A program made the position numbers and the translations under genes. 6,456 bases of DNA from an uncultured Bacillota bacterium (GTDB taxonomy: Bacteria > Bacillota_I > Bacilli_A > RFN20 > CAG-826): NCBI GenBank assembly GCA_949298295.1, contig CASFWS010000058.1, forward strand, positions 1 to 6,456, in the 5' to 3' direction. The notes beneath the pieces are model-generated. The model saw nothing but the letters and a program-made list of their open reading frames with translations. It was not told the DNA's origin and ran no database searches. Positions 1 to 5,794 of this stretch are shown here, piece by piece. Position 1 is the stretch's first letter. Each line of letters opens with the position of its first letter.

Positions 1-55
1 TTTCTTTTTCCTTTTCCGGGGGTTTAGGCCGCTCAGCCTTCCAATTTTCCTCCAT
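1..55 (-). CDS. 5' end of an unidentified gene (first 18 codons, runs off left edge)
   Basis: An ATG at 53-55 on the minus strand opens a frame that stays open to the window edge. It encodes MEENWKAERPKPPEKEKE, a very hydrophilic, Lys/Glu/Pro-rich N-terminus without signal peptide or cysteines. An AAGG at 60-63 lies 4 bases before the ATG, which is a rather tight spacing for a ribosome binding site. The gene would follow the 855-residue secreted protein in the same direction, 119 bases downstream of its stop. The product cannot be named from 18 residues. A cytoplasmic charged N-terminus could precede a membrane segment, for example in an export or processing protein for the upstream surface proteins, but that is only a guess from context. 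Confidence 0.45.
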   Translation of the reverse strand, partial: MEENWKAERPKPPEKEKE

Positions 56-78
56 CGCGCCTTGTTTGGAATCCTTAT

Positions 79-140
79 GAATGGCCTTCTTTTTGCCCTA
101 CTGCCCTACCGGGCCCAACTACGGGCAAAAAACGCCATTC
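79..140. repeat. Imperfect inverted repeat (intergenic hairpin) with a tandem octamer
   Basis: The outer arms GAATGGC (79-85) and GCCATTC (134-140) are exact complements. The inner arms TTTTTGCCC (90-98) and GGGCAAAAA (123-131) are also exact complements, giving 16 paired bases with a small asymmetric internal loop and a 24-base apical region. The left arm runs into an exact tandem duplication, TGCCCTAC twice (94-109), so either TGCCC unit could pair with GGGCA at 123-127. Neither strand has a T-run after the hairpin: the T tract is on the 5' arm and the A tract on the 3' arm. It is therefore not a standard intrinsic terminator. It lies 35 bases beyond the stop of the 855-residue gene and 23 bases before the next ATG. 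It may act as an mRNA-stabilising or leader structure. Confidence 0.7.
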
Positions 141-174
141 AAGGAAGCACGGCAAAGACGGCTCCTTCCGGGAA

Positions 175-2742
175 CTAAGCCCGGAGGAAGCGCGTTCCAT
201 CATAGCGGATGGAGAAAGCGGTACTCTCCCCAAGCCGGGAGAGGGCATTTTGACTCTGGATGCTTGTCCCATCGGAGGCAAAGTACATGCTCGCGAAGTA
301 GACGTAGGTGCTCCCGCCGGCGGCAAAAAGGCCGGTGGAAGGATCGTAGGTGCAGCTCAGCAAGGAGCAGGATCTTTCGTCCCGGGCTTCGAAGCTCCCG
401 CTGCCCCCGCAGTCGAAGAGATACGCCTGCCCGGAAGAATCCCTCAAGACGCCGGAAGTCGAATCGTAGGTCCCGACGAAGGAAAGGGAGGAGGACGTGT
501 AATAGGCCGTCCCAAAGGACACAAGCGGCCTAGCGTAGCCCTTGGCGTGTTTCGCCTCGGACGCCAAGGCGGTGTCGAAGCCGAAGGTTTCGATATTGAT
601 CCCGTAATCATCGCGCAGGATAAGGAAAGGGTTGCTTCCCTTTCCATAGTCGACGTAGATAAGGTCCGAGGAACTCGGGACCCAAGAGACGTCCGTAACG
701 GCGATGCGGTTGAAGTCGATGGCCCCGGCCAGGCGATAGAGGGTCGAATTCCCCCTCTGAAAGACGAGAGTCCCGTAAACCTTCACCTCGGAAGGGCCAA
801 AGTACTTCTGGAAAGGGTTCGAGGTATCCCCTGGCGAAAGCCTCAAAGGAGAGGGCACGGCGAAGTCCCGGCTGACATAGGCCCCGGTCGAGCGGTCGAC
901 GTAGTAGTAGGACTTATCGAGAACCGATACCTGGGCCGAGCGATCGCTCACGTCATAGCCAAGGCATACGAAGGAATCCTTATCCGCGATGAAGCTCGAG
1001 CCCGGCATCATCTTGATCGGCTGGGCGATTCGCACCGAAGAGGCGACGAAGAAGAGGTCGAAGAAGGAAGGAATCGGGAATATGAACTCCGAAGTGTCGA
1101 TTTTCGTCTCGATGACCACTCTGATTTCGAAGACGAATTTCCTAACGGCGACCGCGACGTTGCGGAACTCCGCCTTGACCCGTTGGGAAAGGCATCGGGT
1201 GAGGACGGCATTATCCGCGGCGAGGCCGCTTTCCATCCCTTCGATCCGGACACCTTCCAAGACGACTTCGGAGTCATCTCCCGACGGGGCTTGGAGCTCG
1301 AAGAAGTAGTCTCCGCCGGCCGGACCGATGAAATTGATGACGAAATCGGAAATCCGGGCGGTAATGAACGTCCCGACATAGATATTGCAATAGGCGACAA
1401 GTTTTCCCCACGTCGTGCCGTCGTGGCGAACCACAGCCCGGCAAAGGAGATAAGGGAACGTGAAGGAATCGAAAGGGAAAGCCTTGGCAAGGGCCATCTC
1501 GGTGGTACCCGTTCCCCCTTTGTAGTTGAGGACGACGGCCATCGTTTGAAGGGTTCCCCCGTCGACATAGATGTTCCCCGTCCCCATCGAATCGACGATC
1601 GACCCGTAGCTTTCGAGCTTCCCGCTGCTTTCGATGAAAACATCGTGGCCGTTTAGATCGAGTTCGACGTAGGCCCCGGTTATGTTGCTTTGGACCGCGA
1701 AGCTGTCGCTTTGCCCGAAGTTGCTTCGCAAGATCAAGGTTCCCCGAATCGTGAGGTCGTCCAACAAGACGAGGCGGTACTGAAGGGGCTTCGAATCTTG
1801 ATTCCGCACGGCGACGACCTGATTGCCGCTCGAGTTCTTGGAGCCGTCGGTCCCGTCGTTCAAAGCCATGTTCACGGTGACCCCAGCCTGTATCGCCAAT
1901 TCGCCGCCGCTCGGGGCGGCAAGGAAAACCGTCTTGGTCTTGGCCGAATACCCCGGGTCGGAGCCGATGTCGTAGCCATCGCCCTTGCCGCTTACGTAAA
2001 AGGAATGGGAGCCGCCGGAGAGATTGGATATAGTCGTCCCGAGGCGGGAGGGGGAAGCGGAAAGGTAATCGTCCTTGACGATTTCGGCCGTCAGGGCTAT
2101 GTCGCCCTCGAGAGGCTCGGAATAGTCGAAAGGTGTCCCGTCCTCCTTCCTTAGTCCGGTAAAGGTGTAGCCCGCTCCGAGAACCCCGCTCACGTAATCG
2201 CTTAGGAAGTCCGAAGAAAGAAGCGACCCGCTGGTCAAAGGTATCGCGTCGACCCGCCCGTCGAGATCGTCGTAAACGATGGTATCGCGGTAGGACGACT
2301 GGTAAAGCGCGGCCTCGCCCTGATAAATGTACACAAAGAACCAAGTCCTTTTGATGGTTTCAGTGACGTCGAGGCGGTATTGGCCGCTGCCGTCGCTTTT
2401 CGAGGCGTAATAGGAGCCAGTGCCTATGTCTTCCCCGCTCGTGAAGTTGAAATTGTAATTCCGTATTGTCGCGAAGAAACTGTTGTAGCTGGCTTCGTTG
2501 TCCGTCGAAAAGCTGACGACGGGCGTGGTTTCGAAAACCTCTTCCCGCTCCTGACTCATCTTGATTTCGTAACCGAGGCTCAGGGTGAGGCGCTCGTCGC
2601 TCCCGGCCGTCCCGCGAAGGGAACTCGACTCCGACTCGTCGACGGCATAGGGGAAAACGAAGGAAGCGCCTGCCGAGGCAAGGGCAAGACCGACCGTCGA
2701 AAGGGCTAGCCCGAGGCGGGCAAATGAAGTTCTTTTCTTCAT
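175..2742 (-). CDS. Large secreted protein of unknown function, beta-helix-like (855 aa)
   Basis: I do not recognise a named family. Residues 1-32 form a signal peptide: basic MKKR, a hydrophobic Leu/Ala/Gly core, then small residues (ASAGAS) suitable for cleavage. Residues about 280-400 and 490-600 are rich in short alternating strands with Gly/Asn/Ser turns (LDDLTIRGTLILRSNF, VELDLNGHDVFIESSGKL, GNIYVDGGTL), as in parallel beta-helix or stacked-strand surface proteins. Near the C-terminus two similar hairpin units occur (757-778 and 797-818; pattern TYDxSTGxL, then YLF or YVYF). Seven cysteines are scattered (434, 452, 517, 593, 778, 792, 797). There is no LPxTG motif, lipobox or C-terminal membrane helix, so attachment is unclear. 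The ATG overlaps the stop of the upstream surface gene (ATGA) and has GAGG at 2751-2754, 8 bases before it. It ends with TAG. A role in the cell envelope is inferred from the signal peptide and composition only. Confidence 0.9.
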   Translation of the reverse strand: MKKRTSFARLGLALSTVGLALASAGASFVFPYAVDESESSSLRGTAGSDERLTLSLGYEIKMSQEREEVFETTPVVSFSTDNEASYNSFFATIRNYNFNFTSGEDIGTGSYYASKSDGSGQYRLDVTETIKRTWFFVYIYQGEAALYQSSYRDTIVYDDLDGRVDAIPLTSGSLLSSDFLSDYVSGVLGAGYTFTGLRKEDGTPFDYSEPLEGDIALTAEIVKDDYLSASPSRLGTTISNLSGGSHSFYVSGKGDGYDIGSDPGYSAKTKTVFLAAPSGGELAIQAGVTVNMALNDGTDGSKNSSGNQVVAVRNQDSKPLQYRLVLLDDLTIRGTLILRSNFGQSDSFAVQSNITGAYVELDLNGHDVFIESSGKLESYGSIVDSMGTGNIYVDGGTLQTMAVVLNYKGGTGTTEMALAKAFPFDSFTFPYLLCRAVVRHDGTTWGKLVAYCNIYVGTFITARISDFVINFIGPAGGDYFFELQAPSGDDSEVVLEGVRIEGMESGLAADNAVLTRCLSQRVKAEFRNVAVAVRKFVFEIRVVIETKIDTSEFIFPIPSFFDLFFVASSVRIAQPIKMMPGSSFIADKDSFVCLGYDVSDRSAQVSVLDKSYYYVDRSTGAYVSRDFAVPSPLRLSPGDTSNPFQKYFGPSEVKVYGTLVFQRGNSTLYRLAGAIDFNRIAVTDVSWVPSSSDLIYVDYGKGSNPFLILRDDYGINIETFGFDTALASEAKHAKGYARPLVSFGTAYYTSSSLSFVGTYDSTSGVLRDSSGQAYLFDCGGSGSFEARDERSCSLLSCTYDPSTGLFAAGGSTYVYFASMYFASDGTSIQSQNALSRLGESTAFSIRYDGTRFLRA

Positions 2743-3440
2743 TGGCTTTCCCTCATGAGCGAAAAGGTTATCGCATAGCGGGCCCCGGCGAGCTTTTCCG
2801 CGTCGAGGCTCGCGGGTTCGAGGCCAAAGGAAAAGACAACGGGGCTATTCGTTTCAAAAGAATGGACGGCATCGAGTTCGAGCAAGGTATAAAGCGAGCG
2901 GTCTATTCGGCTTTTCACCGGAAGGAGGAACGTCGTCGTTGCCCCTTGGGTCGAGAGGGTCCGTTCTCCTTCCAACTCGAAGCTGTAGACGCCGTACTCG
3001 GATAGGGAAACAGTCATCGCGGTGACGAAATTGGCATTCAAGGCATCGATCCCCTCCAAAAAGAAGGAAACCTTGAGCATGACATTGTCGTAGAAATCCA
3101 AGGACGAAAGCTTCGCCCGCTCGATCTTCCCGTCAACCTCGAAAGCCGGAGAGCCCGCAAAGGTGCCGGAAGAAGAGGAGGCGTAGACGAAGGAGGGGCC
3201 ATCCGGCGTCCCTTCGTCGAAACTCAGACCGATGTCGGAAAAGCCGATCGTCGTGGCATAGGCGATGTCCCCAACCGTCGCCGAAAAAGGCCCGACTTCA
3301 GCGCTAGAGGGCCCGATAAGAAAGGTCGAAAAGCCGAGAGCAAGCGAGGAAAGAACCGCTAAGGCTAATAGAAACTCCCCCCCCCGCACGAAGCGAGAGG
3401 CTTTCTTTCTCCGAACGAGGGCTTGCCGTTTCATCGCCAT
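2739..3440 (-). CDS. Small membrane-anchored or secreted protein of unknown function (233 aa)
   Basis: The N-terminus is strongly basic (RRKK at 10-13). A hydrophobic segment follows at about residues 23-43 (FLLALAVLSSLALGFSTFLIG), then a Cys-free, Ser/Thr/Ala-rich, beta-strand-rich extracellular part of about 190 residues. The residues after the helix (SSAEVGPFSATVGDIAYATT) recall the start of TasA/camelysin-type, SipW-processed surface proteins, but the resemblance is by eye and weak. I chose the ATG at 3438-3440 because GGAG at 3449-3452 lies 8 bases upstream. A GTG at 3503 would add 21 residues (MRARLAGFRKEWQ...) and overlap the methyltransferase stop as GTGA. The stop overlaps the ATG of the 855-residue protein, so the two are probably co-translated and may work together. 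A nine-base G run spans codons 19-22, just before the hydrophobic segment, so the gene may switch on and off by slippage. Confidence 0.85.
   Translation of the reverse strand: MAMKRQALVRRKKASRFVRGGEFLLALAVLSSLALGFSTFLIGPSSAEVGPFSATVGDIAYATTIGFSDIGLSFDEGTPDGPSFVYASSSSGTFAGSPAFEVDGKIERAKLSSLDFYDNVMLKVSFFLEGIDALNANFVTAMTVSLSEYGVYSFELEGERTLSTQGATTTFLLPVKSRIDRSLYTLLELDAVHSFETNSPVVFSFGLEPASLDAEKLAGARYAITFSLMRESQ
3377..3385 (-). repeat. G9 homopolymer tract inside the small surface-protein gene
   Basis: Nine consecutive C on the plus strand are nine G on the coding strand, spread over codons 19-22 (R-G-G-E). It is the longest homopolymer I saw in the window. Losing one G brings an in-frame TAG after CGG GGG GGG AGT TTC TAT. 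Gaining one G leads to a TAG about 25 codons later. Both slipped states therefore abolish the exported part of the protein. Such tracts are a known substrate for slipped-strand mispairing in surface genes. Confidence 0.85.
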
Positions 3441-3448
3441 GATTCTAT

Positions 3449-3452
3449 CTCC
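3449..3452 (-). promoter_or_regulatory. Shine-Dalgarno (GGAG) deciding the start at 3440
   Basis: GGAG lies 8 bases upstream of the ATG at 3438-3440. It sits inside the 5' extension that would be coding if the GTG at 3503 were used. This favours the ATG as the start of the small surface protein, and lets the gene be translated even when the interrupted methyltransferase frame upstream is not. Confidence 0.6.
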
Positions 3453-3499
3453 GATGCCGCCGTCTTGCCATTCTTTACGAAAACCAGCCAGCCGGGCCC

Positions 3500-3976
3500 T
3501 CACTTTCTAAGGGCGTGCATCAGGATCCCGCCGGCCACCGCGACATTGAGGGAGTCGATGTTTCCCATCTCGATCTTGACCCGGCCGTCGCTACGGTCGC
3601 GGATGTATGAAGAAACGCCGTGGGACTCGCTTCCGAGGGCCAAGGCCAGCTTCTCCTTCCCGAGGTATTCCTCGGGCGGAAGGGAGGAACTAAGGTCGCT
3701 GGCCAAAAGGAAGTACCCGCCTTCCTTGAGCTTTCCCACCGCTTCCTCGGCCTTGAGGAAATGGAGGCGGAGCTGGAAGATGGCCCCCTGGGAGGCCATG
3801 AGGGCCTTGCTCGAATAAGGGGAAGCCGACGGCGGAAGAAGGACAATGTCGAGATAAAAGAAAGCCAGGGCCGTCCTGAGGATCGTCCCGAGGTTCCCAG
3901 GGTCGCCTACCCCGTCCAGGACGAGAACGCGGGGCGAAGAAAAGGGTTCTTCTTCCTTTTTCCGACAGAGGGCCAA
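3500..3976 (-). CDS. Open 3' segment of the left methyltransferase copy: SPOUT catalytic domain only (158 aa)
   Basis: Downstream of the amber codon the frame is open to TGA at 3500-3502. The first usable initiator I see is TTG at 3974-3976, giving 158 residues that hold all three SAM-binding knot motifs but almost none of the N-terminal RNA-binding domain. Many SpoU enzymes have that extra domain, although minimal catalytic-domain members (TrmL-like, about 150-160 residues) exist. No convincing ribosome binding site precedes the TTG, so translation would need reinitiation. Substitutions against the right copy are mostly synonymous or conservative and no motif residue is lost, so expression as a short enzyme cannot be excluded. 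I consider the pseudogene reading more likely. Confidence 0.4.
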   Translation of the reverse strand: MALCRKKEEEPFSSPRVLVLDGVGDPGNLGTILRTALAFFYLDIVLLPPSASPYSSKALMASQGAIFQLRLHFLKAEEAVGKLKEGGYFLLASDLSSSLPPEEYLGKEKLALALGSESHGVSSYIRDRSDGRVKIEMGNIDSLNVAVAGGILMHALRK

Positions 3977-4161
3977 GACCCCTTCGGGATGGACGAGGGA
4001 AGTGAGTTTCTTGTAAGCCCGCTCGGAGAGGCGGGTCGTCTTCGGGAAAGCGAAGCCGAAGTCCTCCGTCTAGAAGAGCTCGAGGGCCTCTCCGTGCCGG
4101 AGGGCTTCCTCGACGAGGTGCTTCCCCTCGGCGAGGAAGAAAGGACCCTTCCCGTCCTTTA
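3500..4161. repeat. Direct repeat, left copy (methyltransferase gene)
   Basis: This stretch aligns without gaps to 5795-6456 at a constant offset of 2295 bases. By hand count there are about 66 mismatches in 662 bases, so about 90% identity. Homology ends at the stop codon: the flanks toward the small surface gene and toward the Sel1 gene are unrelated. On the other side the repeat continues to the window edge, so its true length is not known. Confidence 0.9.
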
Positions 4162-4321
4162 GGGAGGAGAGTTCCTTGACCCGGGGGTTGGAGGGGCTTT
4201 CGATATAGGGGACTTCCGATGGTCTCATGCAAGGGGATTGTGGGCCAGTCCAAGGAAAAAGGGAACATCGGCTTTCGAGGTAGCATTTCAGTTCGGTTCA
4301 AATGGCAAAGCAAGACGCATA

Positions 4322-5707
4322 CTATTTCTTCTTTTTGTACTTTCTCAAAGCCTTGTCCAGCGGCTCCCCCGCTATCCGCGCCCGATAAAGGATGAGGGCC
4401 ACCGGAAGGCCGAGATCACCCTTCTTTTTGAGTTCCTTTGCCTTCTTTTCCCATTCCTTGGCCTTGGCCTTGTCTTTCGGAACTCCCACCCCGCTTCGGC
4501 AGAACTTGCTCATAAGAAGGCAGGACATCCCGAATCCCCGCTCGGCCCCGAGCTTTATCAATTCCATTACCTTTTTGTCGTCTTTCCTGACTCCGGTCCC
4601 CCGCATATAGAAATCGGCAAGAAGCTGGCAAGCCGGCCCGTGCCCCGCATCTACGGCTTTTTGCAGGTACATGGCCCCGATACTGGGGCAAGGAGGCGTT
4701 CCGATACCCGCGGCATGGAACGCCCCGGCGCCATAGGAGCCTTCCGCATCTCCTAGGCTCGAGGCCAGGTTGAAGAAGGTAAGCGCGGACCTCTCGTCAA
4801 TCGGAAGGTACTCCCCGGTGCAATAGGCATAGGCGGCAAAGAGGGCGGCATCGGCATTGCCGGCAACCGCGGCATTCATGACGAGGATAATCCCCTGCTG
4901 CGGATCCTTCTCGAATCCCCATTCGCCTTTTAGGAGGGCGCGGCCAAGGGCAAACTGGGCCCTGGGGTATCCTAGATCAGCTCCGCGCTTCATGTAGGAA
5001 GCCGCGGCCTTATCGTCTTTTTCGACGAGCGTGGCACCGTTCTTGTAGGCAACGAAAAGGCGGTAAGTCGCCTCGCCGTTTCTTCTCTCGGCCGCTTCCT
5101 TGTAGTGCGCAAGGGCCCGTTCTTTGTCGCCATTGGTTTCATAGTAATAGCCCAGCGCGTAATGGCAGAAGGCGTCGCCCAGCTTTGCCCCGGCGGCCGC
5201 TATTTTCATTCCCTGCCGATAATCCTTTTGAGCCCTCTCGCCCCTCAAATGGATTTTGGCCAAGGCTCCGTAGGCCGGCGGATAATTCTTCCCTGCCAAT
5301 TGGACAAGGAGGTCATATCCTCTTTTGGCTTCTTCTTCGCTCTTCCCGTCCTTCCGCAACTCTTCGGCCAGGCGGAAGCCGGCCTCGGGATAGCCGGCCG
5401 AGGAGGCCCGTTCAATGATGGTGAATCCCTGCGCATATTCGTTGGAGTTTGAGCTTTTAAGGCAATCCGAGGCCATGCGGACGATCGCCTCCCCGTCCGT
5501 CAGGAACTCGTGGTCCGAATGCCGATGCAAAAGATCCATCTTCGAAGCATGAAAGGAAGCGAGATTCCTTTCGCCAAGGATCTTGGCGAGCTTGGCCTCC
5601 CTTTCTTCCATCTCGGAAGGAAGGAAACTTTCGTGGCAGAAGGTGCATTGAAGGGCCTCACTATCCTCGACGAGCTCTTTTCCGCAATGGGGGCAATGGC
5701 AGTTCAT
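4322..5707 (-). CDS. Zinc-ribbon plus Sel1-repeat (TPR-like) protein (461 aa)
   Basis: The N-terminus is a zinc ribbon, C5-x2-C8-x12-C21-x2-C24 (CPHCGKEL...CTFC). A charged linker follows (about 30-60), then about nine Sel1-like repeats at roughly residues 106-425. Unit ends such as AGAKLGDAFCHYALGYYY, GADLGYPRAQFALGRALLKG and AVDAGHGPACQLLADFYMRG show the A-x-x-G-x-x-x-A-x-x-x-L-G spacing typical of the family. The tail is very basic (KYKKKK). Sel1 arrays are alpha-solenoid scaffolds for protein-protein contacts. With no signal peptide or membrane helix, a cytosolic adaptor role is likely, but the partner is unknown. I chose the ATG at 5707. A frame extends to a TTG at 5788, but those 27 codons run through the upstream gene's terminator and the promoter, and the zinc ribbon begins right after the ATG. 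The gene ends in TAG, 93 bases before the left methyltransferase copy. Confidence 0.92.
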   Translation of the reverse strand: MNCHCPHCGKELVEDSEALQCTFCHESFLPSEMEEREAKLAKILGERNLASFHASKMDLLHRHSDHEFLTDGEAIVRMASDCLKSSNSNEYAQGFTIIERASSAGYPEAGFRLAEELRKDGKSEEEAKRGYDLLVQLAGKNYPPAYGALAKIHLRGERAQKDYRQGMKIAAAGAKLGDAFCHYALGYYYETNGDKERALAHYKEAAERRNGEATYRLFVAYKNGATLVEKDDKAAASYMKRGADLGYPRAQFALGRALLKGEWGFEKDPQQGIILVMNAAVAGNADAALFAAYAYCTGEYLPIDERSALTFFNLASSLGDAEGSYGAGAFHAAGIGTPPCPSIGAMYLQKAVDAGHGPACQLLADFYMRGTGVRKDDKKVMELIKLGAERGFGMSCLLMSKFCRSGVGVPKDKAKAKEWEKKAKELKKKGDLGLPVALILYRARIAGEPLDKALRKYKKKK

Positions 5708-5723
5708 GGGGCTGTCTTTTTTT

Positions 5724-5732
5724 ATTGTAACA
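5724..5732 (-). promoter_or_regulatory. Extended -10 promoter for the Sel1 gene
   Basis: On the minus strand the bases read TG-T-TACAAT, an extended -10 element with five of six matches to TATAAT. It lies between the terminator of the upstream gene and the ATG at 5707. I see no good -35 hexamer at the expected spacing, which is common for extended -10 promoters. The -10 ends 16 bases before the ATG, with a run of seven A right where transcription would start. The leader would be only about 8-10 bases with no Shine-Dalgarno. Confidence 0.5.
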
Positions 5733-5756
5733 TTTGTCCATGCGGTATCGGCTATG

Positions 5757-5779
5757 AAAAAAGAGGGAGCGCCCCCTCT
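5757..5779 (-). terminator. Rho-independent terminator of the right methyltransferase gene
   Basis: On the minus strand AGAGGG, a 6-base loop (GGCGCT) and CCCTCT form a GC-rich stem (5762-5779) followed directly by TTTTTT (5757-5762). It starts 15 bases after the TAG of the methyltransferase. It separates that gene's transcription from the Sel1 gene and argues against the longer Sel1 reading frame that crosses it. Confidence 0.8.
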
Positions 5780-5794
5780 GGGATCCAATGCCGC

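Larger units (their letters stand above)
3500..4228 (-). pseudogene. Amber-interrupted SpoU/TrmH-family RNA methyltransferase (left copy)
   Basis: Read through, this is a 242-residue SPOUT methyltransferase that would transfer a methyl group from S-adenosylmethionine to a ribose 2'-OH of rRNA or tRNA. The ATG at 4226-4228 starts MRPSEVPYIESPSNPRVKEL, the usual N-terminus of this family. Residues about 27-95 match the SpoU substrate-binding domain (FFLAEGKHLVEEAL). The three knot motifs follow: LDGVGDPGNLGTILRTA (about 104-120), LGSESHGVS (198-206) and IEMGNIDSLNVAVAGG (219-234). Codon 53 is TAG (4070-4072), where the right copy has GAG for Glu, a single G-to-T change. There are no frameshifts, and the remainder is about 92% identical in protein to the right copy. 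No clear ribosome binding site precedes the ATG. The frame ends in TGA overlapping a GTG of the next gene. The interruption probably inactivates the full-length enzyme, unless TAG is suppressed or the downstream part is translated separately. Confidence 0.85.

Noticed and set aside
79..140. Inverted repeat read as a bidirectional intrinsic terminator
   Set aside because: The T tract is on the 5' arm and the A tract on the 3' arm, on both strands, so no U-run follows the hairpin.
250..1656. A 468-codon open frame on the plus strand, antisense to the 855-residue gene
   Set aside because: It is rich in Arg, Gly, Asp and Glu with no domain, signal or repeat pattern, and it lies entirely inside a well-supported gene with a signal peptide and ribosome binding site. 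GC-rich codons with few TA-containing triplets readily leave such antisense frames open.
989..2709. Other frames of 100-360 codons overlapping the large secreted gene on both strands
   Set aside because: They have biased, low-complexity Arg/Pro/Ser composition and no ribosome binding site or motifs, and they are shadows of the main frame.
3441..3460. Short similarity (GGCGGCAT, then C or T, then GGA) between the region downstream of the left copy and the region downstream of the right copy
   Set aside because: Only about 12 bases match, at different distances from the two stop codons. This is not enough to extend the repeat.
4229..4321. Promoter between the Sel1 stop and the left methyltransferase start
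   Set aside because: The best pair on the minus strand is TTGCTT and TGAAAT at 17-base spacing, three and four matches of six, with no extended -10. That is too weak to call. I see no terminator, ribosome binding site or other element in these 93 bases.
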